Shown here piece by piece: positions 38,201 through 49,866 of a stretch of 64,000 bases of DNA. The stretch is from Symsagittifera roscoffensis (lineage: Eukaryota > Xenacoelomorpha > Acoela > Convolutidae): assembly GCF_963678635.1 (NCBI RefSeq), contig NC_087064.1:58290338-58354337 (forward strand). The letters run 5' to 3'. The notes under the pieces were generated by a model. That model was not told the DNA's origin. It saw only the letters and a program-made list of their open reading frames with translations, and did no database searches. The number at the start of each line of letters is the position of its first letter. Position 1 is the stretch's first letter. The position numbers were made by a program, and so were the translations under genes.

Positions 38201-41200
38201 ACAAATATAGAGCAGACAAAGCAAGCCGGACAATTCAATTTTTACCGGACAATTTTTTTCAATTGCGTTTATATTGAAAAAACAAGGTTTGATCGGGACT
38301 CGAATCCTAGACTTTAGGGTGCAAAGGCAACCACGTTACTCTTCTGCAAAAATAGGAGGGGAAACTGTAAGGGTCAAAAGTAAAGCAAGTTGAAAATTTT
38401 TACGCAGAGGCGAAGCTGAGCTTCGCAACACTTGCAATACAAATATGAATGACTATGAAAATCAAACGAAAAAAATCAAAAAATCAATTTGGTCAATAAA
38501 AATTGCAGAAAAAATCCAAAACATCCGGAACAAAAATGCCTGTACCATTAGAAACTCTACAAAGAACTTTGGGAATGCTATAAAAAATCCAAGTTTTTAA
38601 ACAAAAGTCCTTTCTGCGGAACTAAACAGACAAAAATAAGCAGACAGACAACCTAAATTAGCCAAAAAACTATTTGCAAAAAAACAGGTCTCAACTGCAA
38701 CCAAACTCCCGGGCTTTGTCGTCTCAAGCATGGGTATTACAGCAACTTGGACACAGAGGCGAAGCTGCGCTTCGCAAACACTTGCGAGAACACGACCAAA
38801 AACCAGCTCTATCAAGTAACATAAGAAAAAAGTAGAAATATGCCTCGAATTAGCAAAAACTCGATGCTTCGCAAAAATTCGAATTAGCAAAAATCTGCGA
38901 ACTACCAAATTTGAGTCTCACGCACTAACCATTCAGCCACGGATGCCTAAGTCCCCAAAAACCAGCCACCATAATGCAGCTACATATGATAATAAATTGC
39001 CAATTCGATGCAGCAAATATTATTGCTATAAGTAGCAACGATAATTGCGACGATAGTTGCTATAAGTCGCAACGACTAAAAAAGAAAGTTCGTAATATAA
39101 CACATTGCTTTGCAAGTGTAAATAAAGCTAAACCATCGAGCTACGGCAACTATGACGACAAATGTAAAAAGACGGACGATAGTCCGAAAAAAGCACAAAA
39201 ACTCTAGTTTGCAAAAAAAGACCCAGCTGGATTTAAAACGCAAACCTTTGCTGTCTCAAGCAGCTGTTTTATGTCTACGCCAAATGCGCCGGATGTTTGA
39301 TTGGATTTCAATTAATAATTACCAAGCGGTAAAAAAAGCTGAATATACCTGAGCAGAAACCCTGCATGTCGAAAAGAAATTTAAAAAAAATCTAAACTTA
39401 CAAAATTTTCCCCTCAGAGCACACACAGACGCAGAAAAACTTTTTTCGGACGTAACGACGCAATAAAACGTCACTAAATTGATATTAATTAGGCCGACAT
39501 TTATTAATCTGATAAAAAAGACGGGAAAAATGAAGAAAAAAAAGAGAAATATCAACAAATCGAGCTGTTAAAATAACAACCAATGGGAAAAGCAAATTTC
39601 GATTCGACCAGATATTTAAAATGCTCAAAATGACTGCAATGAATAATGTTTATAGCTAAAATAAACGATTGTTAGATAAGGCAACTAAGCCGACAAAACA
39701 TAAGCAGACAAATGATAGGCCGAATTTTTTTGAAACGGAACATTGAACATTTGAAAAAAAAACGGGTCCTGGTCAGATTCGAATCCAGGACCTTTGCCGT
39801 CCTAGGCGTATGCGTTAACAACAGGCTAAGTTTGCAAGAAACACTAAAAAATTTGAATTCATTATGAACCAAGGAAGGTACCACCAGGAGTGTAATGAGT
39901 CTCTGGACAAAGTTGTATACGGGAAAAAATAATAATAACTTCAAATCGCCTTGAGTTTCAAGAAAAGTTTATGGTTGATTTCTTCTTCTTAGAATTATCT
40001 CACTTAGAGAAAACTGGATTATCATGAAAACTTTTTATTCCGGTGGGAATTCAGAAACTTTTTAAGTCCATTTTGAAACTAGCAAATGATCAGTTTTTTT
40101 TCGTAAACTTTACCATTTTGCTGTTCAATAACCGAGTTTAACTTCCTTTTAACAAAGGAAATGAATTGAGCTTTAAGAAATCATACGTAAAATCGCGCTA
40201 AATCAAAATTGAGCGTAACCAAAATTTAACAAATTTATGCGACACTCAACGCACGCAAACGAAAGATTTATAAAAACAAGGTGAAGAATCTTTTGAAAAA
40301 TTTTTCGCAAACAATCACATTTTAGGAAAACTCAACAACAAAGGCTAATTCGATGAACGTAAATTTAGTTAGTAGTTCAGATTCTATTCAGAAATTCAAA
40401 CTATCTCATTGAGTCAGAAAAGGAAAAATTTTGAAACTAAATTTCTCAGAGATTTTTTTCAAATTTTCTTTTTAGAATCCGAATCATGGCTAAACAGGTC
40501 TAAATATGATACCTTAATTGACCCCCTACGAGGGTTATTTAACTTGGCTGGGAAAAAACCGGTCGAATCCAAAATTCCTTTCTATTCTTCGAATGTTCGG
40601 AACAAAAAGTATTTTCAATGTTTCCATGATCCGCGCCTATGTGCGGCAAGTTTTCGACGCCAAGAGAATAGGCTGAAGAACATGCTGGGCAATTGAGTTA
40701 AAAACCATTAATGACTACTACCAATTACACATTAAGGACCTTCGCATCATTTGCTATACATCACGAATGGCAAGCTAACCGACAAAAAATTTGATGAAAG
40801 CCACGGAGGAAAAAAAACAGAAAACAATTGGTACCTATGTGTACAAAAACTTTTTTTACGTTTGCCTCAAAGAGAAAAACATCTCGAAACACAATTTCCA
40901 GCAGATGGTTAGCATTGAAACAAAATGCATGAACCAGTAACTACGGCAAAGCCGACAATTCTTGGGTAGACGCCAGTTTAACTTTAAAAATCTTCGTCAT
41001 AAAAGTTTATGAGTTACTAAAACAACAGAACTCAATATATCAAGCTTCGCATACGCTCCCCCTTGCAAAATATTAAGGAAAAACAGTTATCAACCTTCAA
41101 ACAATTTAAAATAATTATTTACTTATATTCCAGTGGGCATTACAAAATTCAATCACATCGTATAAATTCATAGAGCTAATTCAATGAAGTCCAATAAATA

Positions 41201-43101
41201 CAGCCTACCTAGGAGCATCAACACAACAAAGGCCCTAAATTTAAGCCACTACATATCCTTATAAACATCAAATTAAGGTGATATAATCAAAACAAAAACA
41301 ATACATAATTAACTTAAAATTAAAAATTTGATTTATTGTTTAAAAAGATTTTTGTTGCAAGTTATCACAAGTTTCACCCCCGTACCCCACGTATACTTCG
41401 GTAGAACTCTCAATGACGAACTTTAAAGTCCCTCTATTTTAAATTCAATCAGGTTTAGATTGTTGGCCCCGAGCAACTGTTTGAGAATCTCCGAACACAG
41501 AGACAAAGCTTCGCTTCGCAAACACTAGCGAGAACACGACAAAAAGCAGCTCTATACAGAGGAGTAATGAAAAATAGAAATAATCCACGAATTACTTGAA
41601 AAACTCGGCAACCTCGGTAACTCAAACCTGCGACCTAGCGATTATTAGACTCAGGTACTAACCACTCGGCCATTGAGGCTTAATAGATACCAAACACTAG
41701 CCACAAATTAAACAGAACAGATGCTATGCAATTTCCAATGCTACATTGAAATTTCGAAATAAGTGATTAATTTTAATGAACACTTTCATTTGCGAGTCAG
41801 GATAGAAAAAAAGAGTGTTGGTAAAAACATACTAAGCTGATCGCAAGTTTAAAAACTGGTTTAATAAAATAAAATTTAGTATAATATCAGGCGACGACAA
41901 AGTCAAAACTAGAGTAGCCGAAACCATTTGCGTCGAGTAAAACAATGTTAGCGCAAAAAAGCAATGGAAATGATTGAACAATGAAACATAAACTCACAGG
42001 CAGAATGAAGCTTCGCTTCGCAAAGACTAGCGAGAACACAACAAAAACAGCTCTATTAAATACAATAAAGAAAAACTAGAAATAAGAAACGAATTAGTAA
42101 AATTTCGTCTAGGTCTCGAATTCGATCTGCGAACTAAATATTACTAATCTTACGCACTAACCACTCGGCCACGCACGCTTAATACATCACAAACATTAGC
42201 CACAAATAAAACAGAATAGATGGTATTAAATTTCCAATACTAGATCGTCATTATACCAAGTGCTACCAAATAAGTGAACACTTTCCACTTTCAATGAACA
42301 CTTTTTTTTGCGAGTACGGTTTGAAAAAAAAGAAGATTCGTAGTAATACACTACTCTGACCGCAGTGTAAACAGAACGAACGTTAGCACGCAGACATGCT
42401 TAAATATTTCTGTTAGTCAAATATGCCTGTTGGCAGAAAATGATTTCAAGATTCTGTTATACGCTCAAATATTCCAGTTCGGGAATGGAACCGGTTCTCT
42501 TATGCGCGATAGACAAACACTTCGATAGTACATATGACTACTCAGCCCCAATTACCTTAATATGATAAAATTTTCACACGCCTTCAAACATCTTTCACGA
42601 GTCAACATCTAACATAAAAATAAACATCAATAAAGCGGATAAAACACTTGTATGCTATCGCTTCATTCAAATCGAGCTGCACACACTGAAACTGAACGCA
42701 GAAAGAGACACATAACCTGAAAATTTTAGACATAACCTGAAAAAATTAAGCGGGTAATTAAGCCAGAGCAAGTTCCTTTCAAAGTTGTATGGCTAATTTG
42801 AATTTGGAATTTTTCCAGTAGGTTTGAAGTGATCGAAGCTTATTACTATATATTTTTTCCAAAATAGTCCAATAACTCTGATAGTCCAGAAATTATTTTT
42901 CTAGTAAATGAATGACAAGCCGCGCTGATTTGATGATCTTAGAGTATTTTCAACGTGATGCAAATTCTCTGCAGTTTCAGCATCATAAGGACTCACTTGG
43001 TCAGTTTGCTGAGATGGCGAAGATTGCACGTCAGTTGATTCTGTATTCCCACTCTCCATCGTTATGCCTTCGTCATGTTTAACTTCGTTCGCTTCTGCCA
43101 T
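29269..43101 (-). CDS. txln: Taxilin (10 coding exons)
   Basis: Cytoplasmic coiled-coil protein; in vertebrates taxilins bind free syntaxins and act in membrane traffic. Coding exons, 5' to 3': 43101-42997, 37680-37518, 37340-37302, 36994-36831, 36574-36464, 34102-33908, 33591-33440, 33087-32952, 32390-32159, 29456-29269. All GT/AG, phases consistent, total 1485 nt (494 aa). The first 100 residues are acidic and Ser-rich with a basic PKRSSKK patch. Residues about 100-430 are one long coiled coil with family signatures: NLCRELQKQNK, EMFTTFKSEMDK, LEKETQMWK and KLEKLCRALQEERN. The last 60 residues are a low-complexity Thr, Glu, Gln and Asn tail, less typical of the family. Exon 1 is joined by its perfect GTGAGT donor and phase; it has no homology of its own, so it is the least certain. 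An in-frame open stretch continues above the chosen ATG. Confidence 0.9.
30585..30970 (+). repeat. Dispersed repeat family A copy
   Basis: Shows AATGGAAAAGAATCAACGAACGC, ATTTCCACGTTCGTATTTGGAG and AGACCTATCTTAAAGTCCTC in family order. In the last taxilin intron. Confidence 0.65.
31060..31895 (+). repeat. Dispersed repeat family A copy, split by an insert
   Basis: The 5' part (31060-31435) and 3' part (31766-31895, with GCTATATAAAGTCGTATCC) are separated by about 330 bp of unrelated AT-rich DNA. In the last taxilin intron. Confidence 0.55.
35640..36060 (-). repeat. tRNA-derived SINE (type 1), copy 1
   Basis: Read on the minus strand: TGGCTCAGTGATTAGTGCG (A box), about 35 bases, then GGTCGCTGAATCGAATCTG (B box), then a body ending in the GCTTCGC...CACTAGCG module. 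In a taxilin intron. Confidence 0.65.
38275..38365 (-). repeat. tRNA-like SINE head
   Basis: Minus strand: TTGCAGAAGAGTAACGTGG (A-box-like) and AGGATTCGAGTCCCG (B box). Followed toward 38400 by the GCGAAGCTGAGCTTCGC module seen in other SINE copies. Confidence 0.5.
38745..39085 (-). repeat. tRNA-derived SINE (type 1), copy 2
   Basis: Minus strand A box TGGCTGAATGGTTAGTGCG and body with CACAGAGGCGAAGCTGCGC-type plus-strand module. In taxilin intron 1. Confidence 0.65.
39757..39932 (-). repeat. SINE-like repeat, tRNA-derived head (type 2)
   Basis: Best copy of the type: minus strand CCTGGATTCGAATCTGACC (B box in a stem-like context), with a downstream block shared with 21090-21265. Confidence 0.6.
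39955..40210 (+). repeat. Dispersed repeat family A, partial copy
   Basis: Shares TTGCTGTTCAATAACCGAG, CTTCCTTTTAACAAAGGAAATG and flanking blocks with the 17.0 kb copy. In taxilin intron 1. Confidence 0.6.
41485..41865 (-). repeat. tRNA-derived SINE (type 1), copy 3
   Basis: Clean minus-strand A box TGGCCGAGTGGTTAGTACC, which is the pattern of Leu/Ser tRNAs, and B-box relic GGTTTGAGTTACC. In taxilin intron 1. Confidence 0.7.
41996..42385 (-). repeat. tRNA-derived SINE (type 1), copy 4
   Basis: Minus strand TGGCCGAGTGGTTAGTGCG and weak B box; body and tail match copy 3, which lies 130 bp away in the same orientation. Confidence 0.7.
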
Positions 43102-43384
43102 ACTGCTTCGGAAAAACATGTCGACCATTGTTAAAGTTAAAAACATATCACAGCTATTGATTAAATTTCGCAGATAGATACAATTAAAAGATGCCAATCA
43201 AGTAAATTACAAAAATATCGGTAAGATAATAAACAACTCATACACAAATCGGAACAACAAAACATAACATGTCGAGTAATTAAGTTAAACTGCGATAGTA
43301 ACTCATTTAAAACTATTCAACCAATTAGTATTTGGTAACACTAAATGAACATGTAATGGTTAAGCAGCACACAAGAGTACAGCG

Positions 43385-43456
43385 TAAAGTTTGTTTCATC
43401 AGTTGATTTCGGTCCAGGAGCTTGTCGCAGGGGTACGATTTTGGTTCATCGTCTTC
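43385..43456 (-). other. Possible alternative 3' exon of transformer-2
   Basis: A strong acceptor (TTATGTTTTGTTTCAG) sits just above 43456. If the GTTAGT at 43934-43929 is used as a donor, the frame continues as Gly-Arg-Arg-Arg and stops at 43448-43446, replacing the terminal Ser; the rest would be 3' UTR. The 3' end of this exon cannot be placed. Confidence 0.4.
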
Positions 43457-43929
43457 CTGAAACAAAACATAAAAAATGGAACAATTGATAATTCTGATAT
43501 GAAGTCACGGTTTGTGACAAAAATTGCAGAAAGTTATTGCGAAGACACTAAAACTGAATACTCGAGAGATTAAGGACACTTTTGTTTTAGTTATGCAATT
43601 TAAAACTCGCCCTTCCCACTGTCAAGAAATCTTTTGTAATCTTAAGATTATCAAGTGACACAAAATGCAACGCTTCAATGCGCATATCAATGCTTGAAAG
43701 TTGGTTATGACTAAGCATTACGACCTGACAATCTCTTGTTATATACTTATCTTAAAAAAAGTTCCTCTCAATAATGGTCTTTTTATTTTCCAGCGCTATC
43801 ATTTTGTCTATCACAAGTTTTTAATTCGTAGAGAATCGTAAGTTTTGAATCGACTCAAGACTAGCTTCTGATGAAGGGGCTAAAAATTATCATATATGAA
43901 GGCTAAGACGCGTAAAGCTATCATTTGTA

Positions 43930-46900
43930 CTAACTGCCATTGTAGGGCGACCGGGATCTGGATCGAGATCTGTAGTCTCTCCTTCCACTTCCTCCCCCTC
44001 CCCCACCACCGCCTCTTCGATCTCTCTCACGGTACGGACGCGCATCCTCCCCACGTTCATCCCTGAAAAAGATACAAACACAACTCAATCCATTTTGAAT
44101 AACGAAATATATTTTAATTAATTTGTTCATGCATACCAAAGAATTGCGCTCATCCTTTCTATGCATTATGTTATACTATAAAAGTTACATACCAAAATTG
44201 GGTATATTTTCACAGTTTCCGTCTATAACCAAGATAATTTTACTTTTTTTGACAAGGTTCGAGACGTTTTGTAAAAATGAAAGATATTCAATCTAATAAA
44301 TTAAAATTGCTTATAGATTAAAATTGCCGTCTTTTAACTTGCCTGCTGACAGTGATTTAATTGCTATTTTAGAGATGAATTCTGAGAACTGCACTGTTAT
44401 GGTGTTTCCTTAGATGGTTGCCCAACGAACATTAACTGATAAAACTGATTTAGACTCCGAGACCAATTATGGTCAGCCATGCCAATGTTTTTGTTTCCAC
44501 CATGTGACCTGTTTGGCAACCTGGCACAAGTTCAAAGGGTTGGTTGATCTGCGTGTTCTGAGACTGAGTTTTGAAACTGAGTACTGGTTTTGAACACAAT
44601 GCAGTTAGGACTGATTTGGATTTGCGAAATGGACGGCCCAATTTTAGCAGACTGGATCTGTTATCAGGTTGGTCATTGACTAGCGTGTGACTATTTGTAC
44701 TGGACTGATTTTGTTGCTGATTTTTGACTGGTCACCAATATTAAATATCCTGCGACCTTCAATCACAACTGACAGATGACACAAAAAAGAGATCGACATT
44801 TAAAAGAGGAGGCCCATAGAGATATTTCACTGAAACGCTACTACTGTACCTCGCTCGCACACCAAAATACATCCCAGGTGTGGGTGTAGTGGCCCGTTGG
44901 GACAACGAGAACTCGATCCGCACAATTCTCCCTTGGATATCCTTGCCGTTGCATCTGTCTCGGACCTAAAAATTAATCATGTTAACTTGGATGCAACTAT
45001 CAGAAAGTTTGTGAAAATTATACCTAGCCAGCTGACAGTTGGAAAAGAGTGATGAACGCAAGAAACTGAAAAAAAAACTAACTTGTTTTTTTTCAAAAAC
45101 CTTGAAATTTAGAATTTCGAAGAAATAATAGATGGCCTTAAAGCTGTTTGAATTTGTAGAACAATTCATGATGGACTTTTTTCAATTAAAATTAATCCAA
45201 TTTGAGAAAACTGGATTGGATCAATGGGTAAAACTTTAATTTCGCTGGGAAATCTGAAAATTAATTTCCATTTTCGAAATTAGAAGTCGATCACGTTTTT
45301 AGTGACCTTTAAACTTTTGCTGTTCAATAGTTAAGTTTGCCTTCCTTTTAACAATGGAAGACAACTTCAAAAAAAATCACGAGTCAAACCGCTAAAAATT
45401 AAAATTGAGTGTGAACAAACTTTAAGAATTTTACTGAAAAAAAAAATCAGCAAGACCTATAAAAAAGTTTCGGCTACGTTTAATATTCTAAATAAAACTG
45501 TACACAGATTCTACATCTGAGCCATATGCTGGAAAAATACTAACTTAAAATGAATTTCAAAAAAAAAACGAGAATGCCACGTTAGTATTTCATAGGAAAA
45601 GCATATCGATTTTGGCATTAAAGATAAAAAAACCTTAAATTGACAATAAACAATGATAATCAGGTCAACTTACATAGCTGGCATCGTCAACGGTCTCAAA
45701 ATTCATAAAACCGAAGCCTCTGTTCCTTTCGGACATGTAGTCTTTGATCAGTTTGCAGTTCTTGTAACCAGTATAGTCGCCAAAAATCCTGTCGATGTCT
45801 CTTTCAGTTGTTCGTTCGTTTAGTCCGAATATTCCCAGACATTTCGAAGGTTGAATACCACTCTGTAACAATGGTTACCTCTTAATCCCTTATACAATAA
45901 TTTAAACCTAAACTAGCGCGTCAATCGCACCTCCGGTGCTACAAAACCAAGTCTTCAGAAAACGGGCAAACCAAAATTCTAGAAAAATAAAAGGATTTGA
46001 GCAGTCATACTTGGACTCCAGATTTGCAACGCCTGAATGTACTCCGACAGCAACCCACTTTAAGGTTGAGAAAATCAAGATCGGTCAGTTTTTATATCTA
46101 ATTTTTTTGAAAAAAAAAAACATGAAAAAATCATAAAAAACGCCATATCTCGAAAACCAAAAAAAATTGAGCAGTCATACTTAGACTCCAGATTTGCAAC
46201 GCCTGAATGTACCCTGACAGCAACCCACTATAAGATTGAGAAAATCAAGCTCGGTCAGTTTTTATATCTAATTTTTATGAAAAAAAAAAAACATGAAAAA
46301 ATCATAAAAAACGCCATTTCTCGAAAACCAAAAGAATTTGAGCAGGCATACTTGGACACCAGATTTGCAACCCCTGACTGTACCCTGATATCACCCCACT
46401 ATAGGGTTCAAAATTCAAGTTCGGTTGGGTTTTTTCTTTCTAGGTTTTTTAAAAATAAAAAATCATAAAAGCGCCATATCTCGAACAATAAAAGGATTTG
46501 AGCAGTCATACTTGAACGCCAGATTTGCAACCCCTAAATGTACTTAACAGCACACTAAATAGGAATGTATAGAACGTATGTATATATAAAATTTTCAAAA
46601 CTTGCAATTTTTCGGCCTTTTAACAGACCAACAGACTTAAACATCAGCCAAATGAAATTTCTTAAGCATTTCTTACGGTATAGCTTAAACGTGCAAAAAT
46701 ATTTTCGTTAAATATGCAAAAAAATATTATGTTGAAAAAACTTAAACATGCAAAAATATGGATTTCTTAAACACGTCAACATAGGGACTTCTTAAACATG
46801 TGTCACGTGAAACGCCAATTAAATAATAGATAAAAATATCGAAGCAGCATTTCAACTGCTAGAAAGGCTGCACTCAGTAGATTTTCCACAAGTACAAAAA

Positions 46901-48078
46901 GCTCAGCCAATTTTATTACTCCACTTTAACTCTTTTTTCGTAATTACGCGAGTAAACTATTTTTAGCGCTATATGTTTCAATTTTTTGGCGTTTTTTTTT
47001 CAAATATGTTTTCCGAATATATATTTTTTTCAAATATGTTTTCCGAATATTTTTTTTGTGTTAGTGGAATCATTATAACAACCATTCGCATGAAAGGTGC
47101 GATATTATCTGAAATGATGCTAAAAAAGCAATAGAATTAGATAGCAAGTAATTCCTTTTCTCATTCCTTTCAAATAGCCTTTATATTTTTTGTCCAGTTG
47201 GACTTAAAGTTAACCAGCACTTAATTTTATATCTGAACCTGTTTTAACTCAAGTGAATGCCCGATATTTACAAACCTACAAATCTTTCATCGATTAAATT
47301 TCAAAACACCCTCCCAATTCCGAATAAACATGATCAATACATATATAGAGAAAATAACCGAGCTAAATATACCCACACGCGTAGGTTTTACTTTGAAAAA
47401 AAAAACATTTGAAAAAGCACTTACTCTTTCGGATCTTCGACCATGGGACCTTGACCTGCTTCTACTTCTTCGTCGTCGTCTGTCTGGGCTAGGAGATCGG
47501 TCCCTGAAACAAAAACAAGAACCTCAACTATTCTTCAGGGCTAAACGTTGCAATTTCTAAAAAATAGTTATTTAAAAATTTTGACAATGCAGCGAACCGT
47601 AGTACACAATAAATTCAATTTAGTTCATATCGGTTCTTTTTAAAATCCTGTTCATTAACCACACGTCATAGCCTTCACACGTTTAAAATCTCTCACTAAT
47701 TGCAGCGTAATTCTTAGAATACATTTTACGAAGGTTGAAAACTGCTTTTATGATATATCTTAACATTCTCGTACCACGAAACTAGACTCCATACAGCAAA
47801 TTGATGTTTATTATTCATTTTTATGCTAGATATTATGAGATTATTATTTTTTGTTTGAGCAATGTACGTACACTTAATTATTAATCTTTGATAAAGTAAT
47901 TCAATTTTTTCTTAAAAAGCTGACTCAGATACTAACCTTCTATCTCTGCTTCGGCTTCTTGAACGGGACACAGATCTTGAGCGTGACTTCCGCTAAATGT
48001 TGAGATTTTTCTTTTGGTAAAAAGATCTGAATTTGTGAGAAAAATTGTACTTAAAAATTGTACTGTACTCACAGGCAT
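43930..48078 (-). CDS. tra2: Transformer-2 splicing regulator (6 coding exons)
   Basis: Nuclear SR-type RNA-binding protein that activates exons with purine-rich enhancers. Coding exons, 5' to 3': 48078-48073, 47992-47937, 47503-47425, 45862-45674, 44965-44850, 44062-43930. All GT/AG with matching phases, total 579 nt (192 aa). Residues 3-47 are an Arg/Ser domain. One RRM follows, with RNP2 CLGIFGL (55-61) and RNP1 RGFGFMNF (95-102). After it comes the Tra2-specific linker TPTPGMYFG, then a Gly run, then a short C-terminal RS domain ending SRSRSPYNGS. The linker separates Tra2 from other SR proteins. The first exon codes only Met-Pro and is placed by its GTGAGT donor and phase. The stop TAG lies inside a GTTAGT donor-like site, so an alternative last exon is possible. 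Confidence 0.92.
45035..45485 (+). repeat. Dispersed repeat family A copy
   Basis: Near full-length: AGTTGGAAAAGAGTGATGAACGC, TTTCGCTGGGAAATCTGAAAATTAA, AGTGACCTTTAAACTTTTGCTG and AGACCTATAAAAAAGTTTCGG. In a tra2 intron. Confidence 0.75.
45975..46550 (+). repeat. Tandem repeat, about 170-bp unit, 3.5 copies
   Basis: GAGCAGTCATACTT recurs at about 45999, 46169, 46340 and 46500 (spacing 170, 171, 160). Each unit holds CCAGATTTGCAACGCCTGA, a TTGAGAAAATCAAG-like block, then ATAAAAAACGCCATATCTCG. It lies in the tra2 intron before the RRM exon. The short plus-strand open frames in it simply follow the repeat. Confidence 0.85.
46551..47424. other. Intron sequence with short duplication
   Basis: AT-rich tra2 intron. 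A 30-bp unit, TTTTTCAAATATGTTTTCCG, is duplicated near 46998-47050. Nothing else seen. Confidence 0.4.
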
Positions 48079-48123
48079 GACGAATCGCGAGATCAATTTA
48101 ACTTGTAACAAGAAACTCAAGAT

Positions 48124-49156
48124 CTAAAAAGCAACCAAATGATAAATATTGTCTCCACGTCAAAAATAGGACACAAAGAAGAAGGTGAGCTTCACAAGCT
48201 GCGTTTCAACACAAACATAGCACACAGAGGCAAAGCTTCTACAAAGCTTCGACAGTGGCACTACTTGCGATATAACAATTATAGAATGAGTGCACCAATA
48301 CGCTAAAAAAAATAAGCAAACAGATCAATCATTTGCAACCTTTTTGTGCCATTCTGTCAGATTGGCACAGCGCAACCTTCCGGCGGGACAGCAAAAGACG
48401 ACTAAAGGCCTTAGTAACGAAAAAGTGCTGCGAGGGAGGGTAGGAATATTCTAGAATTTTTATTTTTAAAATTTCGATCGAAGAGTGAATATTTCTGAGA
48501 AATACAAAAAGACGGCCATTTTGACGAAAAGGAACGGAAAAACAGAACAACGACAGATATAGTGAAAAAGGGTCGTACGGGAACACGAGAAAAACGGAGC
48601 CTCTAATCGTGGCAATAACACACGATAAGATCCTTAGCAGTGGAAATCAGTGGAAAAGGAAGCTTCAGTGGGGAAGGAATATTCCGCGGAACACTCCCGT
48701 GCCACAAATTGGGAGAGATAAGAACGTTATCTAGAGAAGATTACGGGAGCGGAGGCTTGGTCCCCCAGAGACTTGTATGTTGAAGGACTGCATAAAACTA
48801 ATTTTTTAGCTACTCTGATGCCATAGAACTTTGAATTAACACCGGTATTGTTTGATATTTTAGAAAATGAGTAGCTAGAAAGAGGAAAGGGTCAATTCAT
48901 CTCCAATGGATTTAATATAGAACTGTCACACAAAAACATATTAAAATAGGATATTCGAGCCGTGTTTTTAAGAGCAATCACGTCGTCTGAGGATCCGAGA
49001 CTCAGCTATGTGGTTGTGTTCGCATGTAAACGAAAGCTGATCAAAAGTCGTTTGACTGATGACCTAAAAATAGTAACTTTTTACTTAGCCCTAAAACAGA
49101 CCAGAAAATCAACTGGCAAGGTCGAGACGGTAAAAAACGAGTAGGATTAAGGTATT
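48124..49156. other. Boundary region between host DNA and foreign block
   Basis: 48200-48290 holds a SINE-tail module (GAGGCAAAGCTTC...CTTGCGATATAAC). From about 48340 the base composition shifts. A stretch at 48485-48565 resembles 50025-50100 (TTTCTGAGAAA...ACGGCCATTTTG...AAAAACAGA), which suggests that untranslated parts of the foreign element begin here. No coding region seen. Confidence 0.45.
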
Positions 49157-49866
49157 TGATGCCTGCCAGTCGTTAATAGGTACTTTTGCTACGCTCCGTC
49201 GCTGTGTAGTATTTGGGCGAATGTTACTTTTGAATAAGAATCCTACTAAATATAGGGAGATGAGACTGAAATCAATTTGCAAAAGTTTTGGTTTTTTGAG
49301 CAAGTTGTTGGGCAGAAAAACAAATGTTCACAAGTTGAATTCGAAGCTTAAAAACTGAAACTTTGACATTTTCAAGTTATTTTATAGCGTGAATTGGTGT
49401 AACATTCGCCTACTTAAGTCACATATGAGGTTGAAGAAAAATAGGCCCGATAACCATTGGCTCAAGAGTCAGGGACACTATCTCTTGTGTTTTTCTACCT
49501 CAAGCGGTCGGAGCCAATTCGGTTCACTTGCGACATGAGACTAAAAACTTTGTTACAGCTTAAAAGCCTGAACCAAAATACCCCTCCCCCACCCCACTCT
49601 AGAAAAATAGAAAGTCCCCATACTTAGGTCTCAAAATACCTAAGACACGCGAATGCCGTTAAAAACAGGGTCGGAACCTTACGTATAGTTGATTTATTAG
49701 ACAGTGGACCTTTGATCCATTTCAGATGGATCAACCTAAAACTCTCCTTACCTCAACATAACAATATGAGACACACCCAAGAAATTTAAATTGGGTACTC
49801 ACATACCGGCACACTCTCTAGAATTGAGTAACTTATGTGACATTCGACCAGAATGTACGAAAATGC
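49157..49866. repeat. LTR-like repeat, 710 bp, copy 1
   Basis: Begins TGATGCCTGCCAGTCG and ends GAAAATGCA, so it has TG...CA ends. It matches 54498-55209 at nearly every base. No coding frame. Orientation relative to the U genes is uncertain: neither side shows a convincing primer site or polypurine tract. Confidence 0.75.

Noticed and set aside
22090-42180. True tRNA genes at the tRNA-like sites
   Set aside because: A and B boxes are present but stems do not pair across the cloverleaf, and several sites share flanking sequence as dispersed repeats do.
43890-44081. A 63-codon minus frame overlapping the last tra2 exon
   Set aside because: It is a shifted reading of the RS and Gly-rich exon; the phase set by the upstream exon selects the other frame.
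45936-46468. Repeated plus-strand frames that look like paralogous small proteins
   Set aside because: They are successive units of the 170-bp tandem repeat in an intron.
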